Shown here one piece after another: positions 1-10,588 of a DNA stretch of 64,000 nucleotides (positions are counted from its first letter, which is position 1; every line of letters begins with the position of its first letter). Source of the stretch: Vibrio hyugaensis (GTDB lineage: Bacteria > Pseudomonadota > Gammaproteobacteria > Enterobacterales > Vibrionaceae); the NCBI RefSeq assembly GCF_002906655.1, contig NZ_CP025794.1:1612001-1676000 (forward strand), given 5' to 3'. The translations under genes were made by a program, and so were the position numbers. The notes below the pieces were generated by a model that had not been told where the DNA came from, searched no databases, and was given only the letters and a program-made list of their open reading frames with translations.

Positions 1-343
1 GGGCTTTGATGCGCTGTATTTTGATTACTCCCAGATTACTTATAAGAGCGGTAATTATGATGAGACCATCGACGCCTATCGCATTGGCTTCCAGCACTTA
101 TTTGGCCACCAGCCGCAGATGGGGTTTCAAGCAAGCTTAGGATTAGCTCAGTACGATGGAACGTACAAAAGTGAACGCAGAGAGACAAACGGATTGAGTA
201 TTGGTGGCGCTTACGTATATCAAGTTAACCCAATATTGTCGGTAAGAGCAGGGGCGGATTTAGACGTTTTCATGAACGATAAAACCCACACCTTTACTGA
301 TACGGCAATTAACTTTTCTCTGGGCTTTGGCCTGCGCCTTTAA
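1..343 (+). CDS. Outer-membrane beta-barrel protein, 3' end only
   Basis: The reading frame is open from base 2 to the stop at 341-343, so the start lies outside the window. The visible 113 residues alternate polar and hydrophobic positions in short strands separated by charged turns (for example around SGNYDET and YKSERRETNG). That is the pattern of a C-terminal outer-membrane beta-barrel sheet. The last residues are GFGLRL, so the usual terminal Phe is replaced by Leu. It converges on phoU with a 3-base gap and no clear terminator. The family cannot be named from this fragment. Confidence 0.6.
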   Translation, partial: GFDALYFDYSQITYKSGNYDETIDAYRIGFQHLFGHQPQMGFQASLGLAQYDGTYKSERRETNGLSIGGAYVYQVNPILSVRAGADLDVFMNDKTHTFTDTAINFSLGFGLRL

Positions 344-346
344 GAC

Positions 347-1045
347 TTACTTCAGTACGTCATCGATGCTTTGATCACCAAGGTGACGTACGTCTTTGCC
401 TTTCACGAAATAAATGATATATTCACAGATGTTTTGACAACGATCGCCCACACGCTCAATGGCACGTGCCGACCACATCACTTGCAGAATATGTGGAATG
501 TTTTTCGGGTCTTCCATCATGTAAGTCATCAACTGACGAATCACCGCTTCGTATTCCGCGTCCAACTTATCATCAAGCTTGTGTACTTCTGCTGCGGCTT
601 CTACGTCCATACGCGCAAAGGCATCGAGCACTTGGTGTAACATTTGGATCGCTTGACGACATAAAGGCTCTAACGAGACTTGGAATTGGCGCTCTTTCGA
701 TGATGGGCTTTCAATTGCGACATAAGCAATGCGCGTTGCAACATCGCCAATGCGCTCAAGATCTGTGATGGTCTTAATAATCGCCATGATCAAGCGTAAG
801 TCTTTTGCAGTTGGCTGACGCTTGGCAATGATACGGGTACAAGCATCATCAATAGACACTTCCATCGCGTTCACTTTATGATCATCACGCACAACTTTAC
901 GCGCCAGTTCGATGTCTTCCTTATGCAAGGCTTGAATAGCATACGACAGTTGCTGCTCTACCAAGCCGCCCATGGTAAGTACATGGGTACGAATCGATTC
1001 TAGCTCTACGTTAAATTGTCCTGAGATGTGACGTCCAAACTGCAT
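347..1045 (-). CDS. phoU: PhoU, phosphate signalling regulator
   Basis: PhoU is a cytoplasmic protein that links the Pst transporter to the PhoR kinase and keeps the Pho regulon off when phosphate is plentiful. The 232-residue product has the family's two three-helix repeats. The paired acidic metal-site motifs are visible: ERIGD at 97-101 and ERVGD at 197-201, with partners DDHKVN (54-59) and KLDDKLD (156-162). It is the last gene of pstC-pstA-pstB-phoU, 31 bases after pstB, the usual position. Length and motifs are complete. Confidence 0.96.
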   Translation of the reverse strand: MQFGRHISGQFNVELESIRTHVLTMGGLVEQQLSYAIQALHKEDIELARKVVRDDHKVNAMEVSIDDACTRIIAKRQPTAKDLRLIMAIIKTITDLERIGDVATRIAYVAIESPSSKERQFQVSLEPLCRQAIQMLHQVLDAFARMDVEAAAEVHKLDDKLDAEYEAVIRQLMTYMMEDPKNIPHILQVMWSARAIERVGDRCQNICEYIIYFVKGKDVRHLGDQSIDDVLK

Positions 1046-1076
1046 GGCTTTCCTTTAATCCTTAAGAGATCGTGAC

Positions 1077-1895
1077 TTAACCGTAACGACCGGTGATGTA
1101 ATCTTCGGTTTGTTTCTTCATTGGAGAAGTGAAGATCGAATCCGCATCCGAGTATTCAATCAACTTACCCATATGGATAAATGCAGTGTGGTCACTGACG
1201 CGCGCCGCTTGTTGCATGTTATGGGTAACGATAACCACAGTATATTGAGTCTTGAGCTCATTGATAAGCTCTTCAATAGTTAAAGTTGATATTGGGTCCA
1301 ATGCCGATGTCGGTTCATCCAATAATAGAACTTCGGGTTCGATAGCGACGGCACGAGCAATCACCAAACGCTGTTGCTGGCCGCCAGAAAGTCCAAATGC
1401 GTTTTCATGCAGACGGTCTTTTACTTCGTCCCATAATGCCGCAGATCGTAGTGAACGCTCGACCGCATCATCCAGCATGCGACTGTTCTTCACACCTTGC
1501 AGACGAAGGCCATAAACCACGTTTTCGTAAATCGACTTAGGGAATGGGTTTGGGCGCTGGAATACCATGCCTACGCGGCGACGCAGCGTGGCGACATCCA
1601 CACTTGGGTTGTAGACGTTCTTACCATGCAAACGTACTTTACCCGTCACTTTACAACCTTCAACTAAGTCGTTCATGCGGTTGATACAGCGCAGCAGTGT
1701 GGATTTACCACAACCTGACGGGCCGATGAACGCCGTTACGCGCCCTTTCGGAATGCGCATGGAGATATCATGTAGCGCCTGAGCCTGGCCATAGAAAAGA
1801 TTAAGGTTCTCAATCGAGATAGCCGTTTGTTCATCCGTCAGGTTATGCACATCCAATGGTGGCTCGTAACCCAATGTATTATCAAAGTTAAACAT
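1077..1895 (-). CDS. pstB: PstB, phosphate ABC transporter ATPase
   Basis: This is the ATP-hydrolysing subunit of the high-affinity phosphate importer PstSCAB. All ABC motifs are in place in 272 residues: Walker [10 protein letters not shown] (58-66), the Q-loop followed by the PstB-typical RPNPFP stretch (from 111), signature LSGGQQQR (169-176), Walker B VLLLDEP (189-195) and the switch His in VTHN (223-226). The gene follows pstA after only 2 bases, so the two are almost certainly translated from one transcript. Confidence 0.97.
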   Translation of the reverse strand: MFNFDNTLGYEPPLDVHNLTDEQTAISIENLNLFYGQAQALHDISMRIPKGRVTAFIGPSGCGKSTLLRCINRMNDLVEGCKVTGKVRLHGKNVYNPSVDVATLRRRVGMVFQRPNPFPKSIYENVVYGLRLQGVKNSRMLDDAVERSLRSAALWDEVKDRLHENAFGLSGGQQQRLVIARAVAIEPEVLLLDEPTSALDPISTLTIEELINELKTQYTVVIVTHNMQQAARVSDHTAFIHMGKLIEYSDADSIFTSPMKKQTEDYITGRYG

Positions 1896-1897
1896 GC

Positions 1898-3571
1898 TTA
1901 ATCTTGTCCTAAAGTTCTGTATTTCTCTCGCAGATTATTACGAATGCTGATTGCTGTTAAGTTTAGTCCGACAATAACCGTCACGAGTAAGAAAGAAGTC
2001 GCGTAAACCAGCGGGCGCGCGGCTTCGATATTCGAAGTCTGGAAGCCAACATCGTAAATGTGGAAGCCTAGGTGCATGAACTTTCTGTCCAAGTGCACAT
2101 AAGGGAATTGCCCATCCACTGGCAAGCTAGAAGCCAGCTTCACAACGCCCACCAGCATCAATGGCGCCACTTCCCCCGCAGCTCGGGCAATTGCGAGAAT
2201 TAAACCTGTAATGATCGCAGGGGTTGCCATAGGCAAAACCACACGCCACAGCGTTTCGAACTGCGTTGCGCCCAACGCCAACGATCCATGACGAACAGAA
2301 CTCGGAATACGGGTTAAACCCTCTTCCGTCGTTACAATCACCACCGGTAGCGTCAAGACAGCCAGAGTCAGTGCCGACCACAACAAGCCAGGCGTGCCAA
2401 AGGTTGGAGCGGGTAACCGCTCGGCGTAAAACAGGTTATCGATAGAGGCACCAATGGTGTAAACAAAAAAGCCCAAACCAAACACGCCGTAAACGATCGA
2501 AGGAACGCCAGCAAGGTTAATAACTGCAATACGGATCACTCGAGTAAGCGCATTGTTCTTGGCATACTCATGCAAGTAAATCGCCGCAACCACACCCAAT
2601 GGCATCACTATGATAGACATGATGATAACCAAGAAAACCGTACCGAAAATTGCTGGGAAAACACCGCCTTCAGAGTTCGACTCTCGAGGGGCTTCGGATA
2701 AGAACTTCCAAACCTGTTTCCCCCAATGGGCAACCTTCTCAGGCAATGACATTTGGTTTGGATACCAGTAGTCCAAAATGTCTTCTAATGGAATCGAAAC
2801 CTGAGTTCCAGTCATGTCTTCGACAATGAGAGAATAATCAGAGAAGCCTAAACGTAACCCATCAAGCTGAGTATCTAGCTTCACGAGTTCCGCTTCAATT
2901 TCGGCTTTTCGTTGGCTATTGTTCACCAAAAACTCGTCCGTGATGGTGTCGTTGAGCTCGTGCTTGCGTTTGTCTAAGCGAAGCTGCTCTAACTGCCATC
3001 CCAAGTCTTTTACTTGATCATCCACCAACATATCAATTTCATGATGTAAGGTTTCTGCATCATCGAGCTTCTGATCCAAAAGCGTTTGGATGTTGTTTTC
3101 GTAGCGTTTTTTCCCGTCTTGGAAGGCTACAAATTTACCAAAGAAGTAGCCACCACTGCTGCGTTCGATCACCGCCCATTCACTCGGCGTCGTCGGATCA
3201 TCCAACTGTATTTTCAGCACAGAAATAAAATCTGATGGATACAATTCACGGTTAGCAATTTTGATGTTTAAGCGCGTCGCGAATTCTTCATCATCCTCGA
3301 GTTTATTCGCCGCATCTTCTGGTAGGTAACTTCTTGGTACAAAACTGCGCTCGTAAACTTGACCAACAAGAGTCGAGTTTTCATGCAACACTTCGCCTTG
3401 CACAGGAGTCAGCGCAGCAACATTCCATTGATAAAGTGGCGCGGGCCAGAAGTATGTGAGTCCCTTCCAACCAATCAACAGCAATAAACCAAGGACAGAA
3501 AGCAAGCTGATGCTTACCGCTCCCCCAGTTAACCATATCCAAGGTGCGCCAGAACGAATCCAATTTAACAC
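1898..3571 (-). CDS. pstA: PstA, phosphate ABC transporter permease (enlarged type)
   Basis: This is one of the two membrane subunits of the phosphate importer. The C-terminal part (about 310-545) is an ordinary binding-protein-dependent permease domain, including the cytoplasmic [14 protein letters not shown] coupling motif. At 557 residues it is far longer than the enteric protein of about 296. After the first membrane segment (about 15-37) there is a region of about 250 residues expected to be periplasmic, with a charged, coiled-coil-like stretch (about 165-245). The start codon is GTG (3571-3569) with only a weak ribosome site. Enlarged Pst permeases are also known in Pseudomonas and other Vibrio; the role of the added domain is unknown. 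Confidence 0.93.
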   Translation of the reverse strand: MLNWIRSGAPWIWLTGGAVSISLLSVLGLLLLIGWKGLTYFWPAPLYQWNVAALTPVQGEVLHENSTLVGQVYERSFVPRSYLPEDAANKLEDDEEFATRLNIKIANRELYPSDFISVLKIQLDDPTTPSEWAVIERSSGGYFFGKFVAFQDGKKRYENNIQTLLDQKLDDAETLHHEIDMLVDDQVKDLGWQLEQLRLDKRKHELNDTITDEFLVNNSQRKAEIEAELVKLDTQLDGLRLGFSDYSLIVEDMTGTQVSIPLEDILDYWYPNQMSLPEKVAHWGKQVWKFLSEAPRESNSEGGVFPAIFGTVFLVIIMSIIVMPLGVVAAIYLHEYAKNNALTRVIRIAVINLAGVPSIVYGVFGLGFFVYTIGASIDNLFYAERLPAPTFGTPGLLWSALTLAVLTLPVVIVTTEEGLTRIPSSVRHGSLALGATQFETLWRVVLPMATPAIITGLILAIARAAGEVAPLMLVGVVKLASSLPVDGQFPYVHLDRKFMHLGFHIYDVGFQTSNIEAARPLVYATSFLLVTVIVGLNLTAISIRNNLREKYRTLGQD

Positions 3572-3598
3572 GCTATTACTCGCTCTTTCATTAACTGA

Positions 3599-5803
3599 TT
3601 ACAACGCACGATATTTATCTCTAAGTCTTTGACGAACCCATTCCGCCAATGCATTCACCGCAAAGGTGAAGACAAACAAAATTAATGCTGATAGGAACAA
3701 TAATCGGTAGTGAGAACTGCCCACTTCCGACTCTGGCAATTCAACCGCAATGGTTGCCGACAAACTACGTAAGCCTTCTAGCACGTTCCAATCCATTAAT
3801 GGTGTATTGCCCGTCGCCATTAACACAATCATGGTTTCACCCACAGCGCGACCAAGCCCCATCATGATTGCCGAGAAAATCCCCGGACTGGCTGTCAGCA
3901 GGACGACATAAATCAAGGTTTGCCATGGCGTGGCTCCCAGAGCTAATGAGCCATCCGATAGGTGCTTCGGCACTGAGAAAATTGCATCTTCTGCAATGGT
4001 AAAAATCGTAGGGATAACCGCAAAGCCCATCGCTAAACCAACCACCAGCGCGTTGCGTTGGTCAAAGCCAATACCATGATCAGTCAGGAACAAACGCATG
4101 TCACCACCAAAGAAGGCTTGCTCAAGCATTGGCGATACCCACACACCTAAACCAATCAACAGCAAAATCAAAGGCATTAACACCAAAGCATGCCATCCGT
4201 TTGGCAGGCGGTTACGTATTGGTTGTGGGATCAGCGCCCATAGTCCGCCCATCACCATGGTGCTCAGAGGCAAAACAAACAGCATCACCACAACGGTAAT
4301 CAGGTGGTCTTCCACAATCGGAGCGAACCAAAGCCCGGCAAGGAAACCAATGATAACCGTCGGCAAAGCTTCCATTAACTCAATTGAAGGCTTCACCACA
4401 CGACGCATTCGAGGCGACATAAAATAAGCCGTATAAATCGCTCCTAGTACCGCCAAAGGTACCGAGAATAACATCGCGAACATCGCCGCTTTAATGGTCC
4501 CAAACGCAATTGGAACCAAGCTGAATTTCGCTTCGAAATCATCACTGGCCGAGGTCGATTGCCATACAAACTCTGGCTCAGGGTAACCTTCATACCACAC
4601 TTTTTGCCATAAAGATGACAACGATACTTCTGGGTATGGGTTATCAACGAACGCCACATTTAACTCGTCATTTTGCCAAGTAATCAGATAACGCTCGTTA
4701 TTCGACATTCCCGCCATCACAGGTGCCTGCTTGTATGCACGCTTAAACAGCACCAGTTTCTCGCTGGTGGTGTAATGGCTCTGCAACGTTCCGTTAGTGT
4801 AGAAGCTGTAAAAACCTTTGCGGTGGGAATCCGGCAACAAGTACTTAAGCTCCGATGCCAACTTGAATTCACGAATGTGCGTCAAGGTGCGTTGATCACC
4901 TTGTAGGGTATCAAACCATTGAGAAACGTGACCATCGTTATGAGTAACCAAGATGGAATAAGCGCCGGCTAATAAGTCAATGGTTCTCACCGAATGTTTA
5001 GTATCACCTTGAGTAAGATCGATGACCTCACGCACAGAGAACTTATCTTCTCCTTTCACTAACACAATCAGCTCGGAGCCATTACGTAGGTACAAGTTTT
5101 TTCCGTCGGGTGTTAGTAACATTTGATCGGGTGAATCAAAACCTGATGAAAAAGTGTAATCAATGGTAATCGGTGGTGCGTCTAATAACTGTGGCTCTTG
5201 CCAGCGAGCTTTAAGCACTCCTGTCTGAGTCTGCCATACTAACGTTGGGGTTTGGGTCGAAGCACTAAAGACAAACTGTGTTACCGGATCGCTGGCATCT
5301 GTTAGCTGCATATCCATGCCAGAGCTAAAAGGAATGACCTCTGGTGGACGGGTATTTTCTCTTAATGTCGCGTTAAATTCTGGCTTAAAAAGGTGAGCGA
5401 AACCATTTTCATCAACTAATCCATACCAACCTAAACCAGGGGCTGATTGAGCAAACGCGACAGGGTTACGAGCCATTTGTTGTGTGTATAAAGCTGGCTT
5501 ACTTGGGTGATCCAGCGATAAGAAACGAACCTCCCCCGACTGGGTTAACACCAGTCCAATTTGAGAATAGTCATCGACAGAAATTGCGAGAGGCTTCCCA
5601 CTTTGGGTTACTCTAGAGGCATAATTGGTTTCGATCTCTGCATCAGAAAACAGAGGGATGATCACCATTGCAAGGTAAACGAAGATCAAAACAAGGGCTG
5701 CTAAAACCCCTACGCCACCGGATGTCACTGCAAATCGAACTAAACGATCTTTGATCAATCGTTTCTTATCTTTTTCCTGCAATGAAAACTCGGCTTGTGC
5801 CAT
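3599..5803 (-). CDS. pstC: PstC, phosphate ABC transporter permease (enlarged type)
   Basis: This is the second membrane subunit of the phosphate importer and first gene of the pst operon. The start is placed at the ATG at 5803 (protein MAQAEFSLQEK, 735 residues), behind a purine-rich AGAGAG site; the frame stays open 31 codons upstream, but that stretch overlaps the promoter. One membrane segment (about 23-47) is followed by about 400 residues expected to be periplasmic and rich in beta strands, then a permease domain (about 455-735) with the coupling motif GATPWQTLIYVVLL. The enteric protein has about 319 residues, so more than half of this one is added sequence. A PhoB box lies 47 bases upstream. 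Confidence 0.93.
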   Translation of the reverse strand: MAQAEFSLQEKDKKRLIKDRLVRFAVTSGGVGVLAALVLIFVYLAMVIIPLFSDAEIETNYASRVTQSGKPLAISVDDYSQIGLVLTQSGEVRFLSLDHPSKPALYTQQMARNPVAFAQSAPGLGWYGLVDENGFAHLFKPEFNATLRENTRPPEVIPFSSGMDMQLTDASDPVTQFVFSASTQTPTLVWQTQTGVLKARWQEPQLLDAPPITIDYTFSSGFDSPDQMLLTPDGKNLYLRNGSELIVLVKGEDKFSVREVIDLTQGDTKHSVRTIDLLAGAYSILVTHNDGHVSQWFDTLQGDQRTLTHIREFKLASELKYLLPDSHRKGFYSFYTNGTLQSHYTTSEKLVLFKRAYKQAPVMAGMSNNERYLITWQNDELNVAFVDNPYPEVSLSSLWQKVWYEGYPEPEFVWQSTSASDDFEAKFSLVPIAFGTIKAAMFAMLFSVPLAVLGAIYTAYFMSPRMRRVVKPSIELMEALPTVIIGFLAGLWFAPIVEDHLITVVVMLFVLPLSTMVMGGLWALIPQPIRNRLPNGWHALVLMPLILLLIGLGVWVSPMLEQAFFGGDMRLFLTDHGIGFDQRNALVVGLAMGFAVIPTIFTIAEDAIFSVPKHLSDGSLALGATPWQTLIYVVLLTASPGIFSAIMMGLGRAVGETMIVLMATGNTPLMDWNVLEGLRSLSATIAVELPESEVGSSHYRLLFLSALILFVFTFAVNALAEWVRQRLRDKYRAL

Positions 5804-5833
5804 TGATCTCTCTACCCTTTTTGACTTAGTACT

Positions 5834-5867
5834 AGAATATGTCGTTAAGATGACAATTATATTACAG
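5834..5867 (-). promoter_or_regulatory. PhoB box and promoter of pstCAB-phoU
   Basis: On the minus strand 5867-5850 reads CTGTAAT-ATAA-TTGTCAT, two 7-base direct repeats separated by 4 bases, against the consensus CTGTCAT-AWAW-CTGTCAY. Exactly 10 bases downstream is TATTCT (5839-5834), a good -10 element. This is the architecture of a PhoB-activated promoter in which the box replaces the -35. It fits induction of pst under phosphate starvation. Confidence 0.85.
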
Positions 5868-5926
5868 ATCACATTAAACGACTGAAAAGAATACAACTCT
5901 TATGCATGCCGTGGTATGAAATAAAT

Positions 5927-5944
5927 CTGTAATGAAAAACTCAT
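5927..5944 (+). promoter_or_regulatory. Probable PhoB box upstream of ppk
   Basis: The sequence CTGTAAT-GAAA-AACTCAT resembles a PhoB box: the first half is strong, the second keeps only the CAT end. It points toward ppk, whose start is 69 bases away. A TTTATC -10-like hexamer follows about 16 bases later, a looser fit than at pstC. It shares the divergent intergenic region with the pstC box. Confidence 0.5.
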
Positions 5945-6012
5945 AATGTTCACACTCCTCTTTTATCCCACGATGAGTGCGGATTTACTTCTTTTTTAGG
6001 CTAGGTAAGGTT

Positions 6013-8103
6013 ATGAGCGCAGAAAAACTATATATAGAAAAAGAACTGAGTTGGTTATCTTTCAACGAACGAGTACTGCAAGAAGCTGCCGACAAAACCG
6101 TCCCTCTCATTGAACGAATTCGCTTTCTTGGGATCTTCTCTAATAACTTAGATGAATTCTACAAAGTGCGCTTTGCTGACGTAAAACGTCGGATCTTGAT
6201 CAGCCAAGAACGAGGAGGAAGCGACAACTCTAAGCACTTGTTAACTAAGATGCAAACCAAAGCGTTGAAGCTTAACGAACAATTCGACGAACTGTACGGT
6301 GATTTGATCAGAGAAATGGCACGACGCCGTATTTTCTTAGTTAACGAAAACCAACTCGATGATACGCAAAAGCGTTGGATCACCAAATACTTCCGCAAAG
6401 AAGTCATGCCACATATCACCCCTTTACTGATCAAAGATGACATCGATGTGTTGCAGTTCCTTAAAGACGAATACGCCTACATCACGGTTGAACTGCGCAA
6501 AGAAGAACATTCCCAATATGCTTTGCTCGAAATCCCGACCGACCACTTGCCTCGCTTCGTCATGGTACCGGAACAAAAAGGCAAGCGACGCAAAACCATC
6601 ATCTTACTCGACAATATCATCCGTTATTGCCTCGATGAACTCTTTAAAGGCTTTTTCGAATACGATGAGTTGAACGGCTATGCAATGAAAATGACTCGCG
6701 ACGCCGAGTATGACTTACGTAATGAAGTCGAATACAGCTTACTCGAGCAAATGTCAGAAGGCGTTAACCAACGCCTGACCGCAATGCCAGTTCGTTTTGT
6801 TTATGAACGTGACATGCCACAAAAAATGCTGAGTTTCTTATGCGATAAATTAGGCATATCAAATTACGATAATTTGATCCCTGGTGGGCGTTACCACAAC
6901 TTCAAAGACTTTATTGGCTTTCCTAACGTTGGTCGAGATTACTTAGAAAACAAGCCGATGCCGCCGATGAAATGTGCGGATTTTGAAGGCTACGCAAACA
7001 GCTTTGAAGCGATCAAAGCCAAAGACATATTACTCTACTATCCGTACCACACCTTTGATCATATTTCTGAGTTAGTACGACAAGCCTCTTTCGATCCTAA
7101 AGTTCTTAGCATCAAGATAAACATCTATCGAGTGGCGAAAGACTCTCGCCTCATGAACTCACTGATTGATGCAGTGCATAACGGTAAAAGTGTCACCGTC
7201 GTTGTGGAACTGCAAGCTCGCTTTGATGAAGAAGCCAATATTGAGTGGTCTAAAGTGCTTACCGATGCCGGGGTGCACGTGATCTTTGGTGCTCCAGGTC
7301 TAAAAATCCACTCAAAACTGCTACTGATTAGCCGCCGTGAAGAAGGTGAAATTGTACGTTACGCCCACATAGGGACTGGAAACTTTCATGAAAAAACCGC
7401 ACGTATTTACACCGACTTTTCCCTGCTTACTGCCGATCAGGAAATTACTAATGAAGTGCGCAATGTGTTCGGCTACATCGAAAACCCGTATCGCCCAGTA
7501 AAGTTTAATCATTTGATCGTTTCTCCACGTAATTCGCGAACGCAACTTTACCGTCTTATTGATGGCGAAATTGCCAATGCAAGAGCCGGAAAGAAAGCGG
7601 CACTGACGATAAAAGTCAATAACTTGGTCGACAAAGGCATCGTCAATAAACTTTATGGAGCGAGCAATGCTGGAGTGAAAATCAATATGATCATCCGAGG
7701 CATGTGCTCATTGGTTCCAGGGATTGAGGGAGTGAGTGAAAACATTCGGATCATCAGTATCGTCGATCGCTTCCTAGAGCACCCTCGCGTCGTGATTACT
7801 CACAATGACGGTGACCCACAGGTGTACATATCCTCAGCGGACTGGATGACTCGAAATATCGATCATCGTATTGAAGTTGCAGCCCCCGTACGTGATCCAC
7901 GTTTGAAACAAAGAATTATTGATATAACTAACATCCACTTTACCGATACAGTAAAGGCTCGCCTGATAGATAAAGAGATGAGTAATGCTTACGTACCACG
8001 CGGTAATCGTAAAAAAGTTCGCTCACAAGTTGCCATCTACGACTATCTTAAAAATATAGAGAAGCAAATAAGAAAACAAAAAGCAGATGCCTCAAATACT
8101 TGA
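6013..8103 (+). CDS. ppk: Polyphosphate kinase 1
   Basis: PPK1 reversibly transfers the ATP gamma-phosphate to inorganic polyphosphate. The start chosen is the ATG at 6013 ([14 protein letters not shown]), the usual family N-terminus, giving 696 residues; an upstream in-frame ATG at 5977 would add 12 atypical residues. The phosphorylated His lies in KIHSKL (H433) and the second essential His in YAHIGTGN (H452), matching the enteric H435/H454 pair. N, head and two C-terminal catalytic domains are complete. The gene overlaps ppx by 17 bases, indicating coupled translation, and is divergent from pstC. Confidence 0.97.
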   Translation: MSAEKLYIEKELSWLSFNERVLQEAADKTVPLIERIRFLGIFSNNLDEFYKVRFADVKRRILISQERGGSDNSKHLLTKMQTKALKLNEQFDELYGDLIREMARRRIFLVNENQLDDTQKRWITKYFRKEVMPHITPLLIKDDIDVLQFLKDEYAYITVELRKEEHSQYALLEIPTDHLPRFVMVPEQKGKRRKTIILLDNIIRYCLDELFKGFFEYDELNGYAMKMTRDAEYDLRNEVEYSLLEQMSEGVNQRLTAMPVRFVYERDMPQKMLSFLCDKLGISNYDNLIPGGRYHNFKDFIGFPNVGRDYLENKPMPPMKCADFEGYANSFEAIKAKDILLYYPYHTFDHISELVRQASFDPKVLSIKINIYRVAKDSRLMNSLIDAVHNGKSVTVVVELQARFDEEANIEWSKVLTDAGVHVIFGAPGLKIHSKLLLISRREEGEIVRYAHIGTGNFHEKTARIYTDFSLLTADQEITNEVRNVFGYIENPYRPVKFNHLIVSPRNSRTQLYRLIDGEIANARAGKKAALTIKVNNLVDKGIVNKLYGASNAGVKINMIIRGMCSLVPGIEGVSENIRIISIVDRFLEHPRVVITHNDGDPQVYISSADWMTRNIDHRIEVAAPVRDPRLKQRIIDITNIHFTDTVKARLIDKEMSNAYVPRGNRKKVRSQVAIYDYLKNIEKQIRKQKADASNT

Positions 8104-9592
8104 ACAAGATGTACGCCATATCGCTGCCATTGACCTCGGGTCAAACAGTTTCCATATGGTGGTAGCGAAAGTTGTCGGTAGTGATCTTCAACTTGTCAGT
8201 CGCCATAAACAACGTGTCCGGTTAGCCGCTGGACTCGATTCAGAACTCAATCTCAGCCATGCGGCAATGGAGCGTGGCCTCGAATGTCTCGTCATGTTCG
8301 CAGAGCGACTGCAAGGCTTTGAGGCGTCGAATGTAAGAATTGCCGCAACTCACACTTTAAGGCGAGCCAGTAACGCTCACTTATTTATCCAGCGAGCCAA
8401 AGACGTTTTACCCTTCCCTATTGAAATCATTCCCGGCGAAGAAGAAGCTCGCCTTATTTATCTGGGTGTCGCCCACACCCAAGTCGAATCGAACTCAAAA
8501 CTGGTGGTTGATATTGGCGGCGGCAGTACGGAAATGATCATTGGCCAAGAGTTCGAGCCCGAGTTACTCAACAGTAAACAAATGGGGTGTGTGAGCTTTA
8601 CCGAACAATTTTTCAACAATGGCAAGTTGTCTCGTAAAAACTTTAGCAAAGCGATTCTGGCCGCCGAACAAAGCATGGAATCCATTGCCAACAAATATCG
8701 TAAGAAAGGCTGGGATATCGCACTAGGCTCCTCAGGGACCATCAAAGCAATTCGTGAAGTATTAATTGGTCTTGGCCATGAAGATGGACTGATCACCAAC
8801 AAGCGTTTAGGCAAGCTTATTGACACACTGTGCGAGTTTGAATCCATTGATGATATAGAGCTGGTCGGCCTGACTGACGAACGCAAACCGGTTTTTGCTG
8901 CTGGTGTCGCTATCTTGTCTGCGATATTCCACTCGCTCAAAATCAATCAGATGTTCTTCTCCGATGGCGCATTACGAGAAGGCTTGCTGTACGAAATGGA
9001 AGAACGCTTTGCTCGGTCTGATATTCGAATGCGTACGACTGAGAATTTAGCCAAACAACATCGCGTCGATATCGAACATGCGGCTCGCGTAAAAGGTCAT
9101 GCACGGGAAATGCTATGCAATGTTCGTTCTGAACTTGGAATCAAGAAGAAGAGTGAGCTGTTTGATTTACTGGAATGGGCAGCTTTGCTGCATGAAGTCG
9201 GCTTGAGCATCAGTCTACGCGGTTTCCATCGTCACTCGTTCTACATTCTGCTGCATTCCAACTTACCGGGCTTTAACCGCGAACAACAGCTCGTTTTGGC
9301 GACCTTGGCTCGCTTCCAACGTAAATCTCTTAAGTTGAATGAGTTCCCAGAGTTTAACCTCTACAAAGAGAGTGACATCATCAACTTAATTAAGGTTCTG
9401 CGTCTAGCTATTGTGGTCAACGGTCAACGCAATGATGACCCGCTACCAGAGCTTACACTATCGATACAAGAAGATAAGTGGGTACTTACCTGCGTAGAAG
9501 AAGATTGGTTGGAGAATAACAAACTGCTCGATGCCGATTTGCAGGAAGAACAGCAACGCTGGGAAAGCGCAGGATGGGAGTTAAGCTTCTAG
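8087..9592 (+). CDS. ppx: Exopolyphosphatase (Ppx/GppA family)
   Basis: This enzyme releases phosphate from the ends of polyphosphate chains, opposing Ppk. The 501-residue protein has the actin-like ATPase fold signatures: DLGSNSFHM (16-24) and DIGGGSTEM (142-150), with the catalytic acidic cluster [11 protein letters not shown] (115-125). A C-terminal HD-like helical region (about 310-500) is present, as in the long enteric Ppx. It overlaps the end of ppk by 17 bases, the standard ppk-ppx operon. Pairing with ppk and length favour Ppx over the related GppA. Confidence 0.94.
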   Translation: MPQILEQDVRHIAAIDLGSNSFHMVVAKVVGSDLQLVSRHKQRVRLAAGLDSELNLSHAAMERGLECLVMFAERLQGFEASNVRIAATHTLRRASNAHLFIQRAKDVLPFPIEIIPGEEEARLIYLGVAHTQVESNSKLVVDIGGGSTEMIIGQEFEPELLNSKQMGCVSFTEQFFNNGKLSRKNFSKAILAAEQSMESIANKYRKKGWDIALGSSGTIKAIREVLIGLGHEDGLITNKRLGKLIDTLCEFESIDDIELVGLTDERKPVFAAGVAILSAIFHSLKINQMFFSDGALREGLLYEMEERFARSDIRMRTTENLAKQHRVDIEHAARVKGHAREMLCNVRSELGIKKKSELFDLLEWAALLHEVGLSISLRGFHRHSFYILLHSNLPGFNREQQLVLATLARFQRKSLKLNEFPEFNLYKESDIINLIKVLRLAIVVNGQRNDDPLPELTLSIQEDKWVLTCVEEDWLENNKLLDADLQEEQQRWESAGWELSF

Positions 9593-9613
9593 CGACTAAC
9601 GTCAAGAAAGAAT

Positions 9614-9642
9614 AAGGTCGGCTTATAAACCGACCTTTTTTA
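9614..9642 (+). terminator. Terminator of ppk-ppx
   Basis: Stem AAGGTCGG (9614-9621), 8-base loop, CCGACCTT (9630-9637), then a T run. The hairpin overlaps the last codons of the convergent pstS gene. Confidence 0.85.
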
Positions 9643-10588
9643 ATTCCTCTGCAGCAAAATCAGCAGTAATCGGAACATAACCGTCTTTCGCGACCAGCGC
9701 TTGTCCTTGGGCAGAGAACATAAAGCGAATGAATTCCGCTTCAATAGGACTTAATGGATAATCCGGATGTTTATTTACGTATACATATAGGTAACGTGAT
9801 AGTGGGTACTTACCTGAAATAATATTTTCACGTACTGGGCTAACATAGTCTGTGCCTGTTTTTGCAATTGGGACTAAACGAACACCCGCCACGCGATAAC
9901 CTACACCGGAGTAACCAACACCGCTAATCGTAGATGCCACAGACTGCACTACTGACGCTGATCCAGGTTGTTCATTCACACGAGTTTTAAAATCACCACC
10001 ACATAAGGCATTACTTTTGAAGTAACCGTAAGTGCCCGATACCGAGTTACGTCCAAACAACTGCAGATTACGTTTCGCCCACTCGGCTTTGATGCCTAAC
10101 TCACGCCAGTTAGTGGTGAACTCACTTTCACCGCAGCGCAATGTCGCAGAGAACATCGCATCCAACTGATGGAAATTAAGCCCTTTGATTGGATTGTCTT
10201 GATGAACGAAGATGCCAATCGCATCAATAGCAACACGAAGTGCCGTTGGCTTGTAACCATGCACACGCTCAAATGCTTCGATTTCACGCATACGCATAGC
10301 ACGACTCATTGGACCGAATTGCGCCGTTTGTTCCGTTAACGCCGGCGGCGCAGTCGATGAGCCAGAAGCTTGAACCTGAGCATTAATGTTCGGGTAGATA
10401 GATTTAAACTCTTCCACCCAAAGCGTTGTCATGCCCGCTAGCGTATCCGAGCCGACAGACAATAAGTTGCCCGCAATCCCCGTTGTCTTTTGATAATTCG
10501 GCAGCGGTTTATCTTGTGCAACAACCACGCTAGAAAACACTAACGTGGCTAGAGTGATTTTTTTAATAGCTTTGGATATGACACTCAT
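9623..10588 (-). CDS. pstS: PstS-family phosphate-binding protein
   Basis: This is the periplasmic phosphate-binding protein that feeds the Pst importer. A signal peptide spans about 1-24, ending near VVVAQ. Phosphate-binding loops typical of the family follow: SVGSDT (44-49), GSSTAP (76-81), and the FGPMSRAM segment. Length is 321 residues. Unlike in enterics it does not head the pst operon; it is translated directly after phoR, with which it shares one base (TAATG), so binding protein and sensor kinase are made from the same transcript. This is the usual Vibrio order. Other PstS paralogues may exist elsewhere in the genome. Confidence 0.92.
   Translation of the reverse strand: MSVISKAIKKITLATLVFSSVVVAQDKPLPNYQKTTGIAGNLLSVGSDTLAGMTTLWVEEFKSIYPNINAQVQASGSSTAPPALTEQTAQFGPMSRAMRMREIEAFERVHGYKPTALRVAIDAIGIFVHQDNPIKGLNFHQLDAMFSATLRCGESEFTTNWRELGIKAEWAKRNLQLFGRNSVSGTYGYFKSNALCGGDFKTRVNEQPGSASVVQSVASTISGVGYSGVGYRVAGVRLVPIAKTGTDYVSPVRENIISGKYPLSRYLYVYVNKHPDYPLSPIEAEFIRFMFSAQGQALVAKDGYVPITADFAAEELKKVGL

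Noticed and set aside
354..391. Inverted repeat GTACGTCA / TGACGTAC as phoU terminator
   Set aside because: It lies inside the phoU coding region, has a long loop and no T run in either direction.
5804..5896. N-terminal extension of PstC (31 residues)
   Set aside because: The stretch overlaps the PhoB box and -10 of its own promoter, so it cannot be translated from that transcript.
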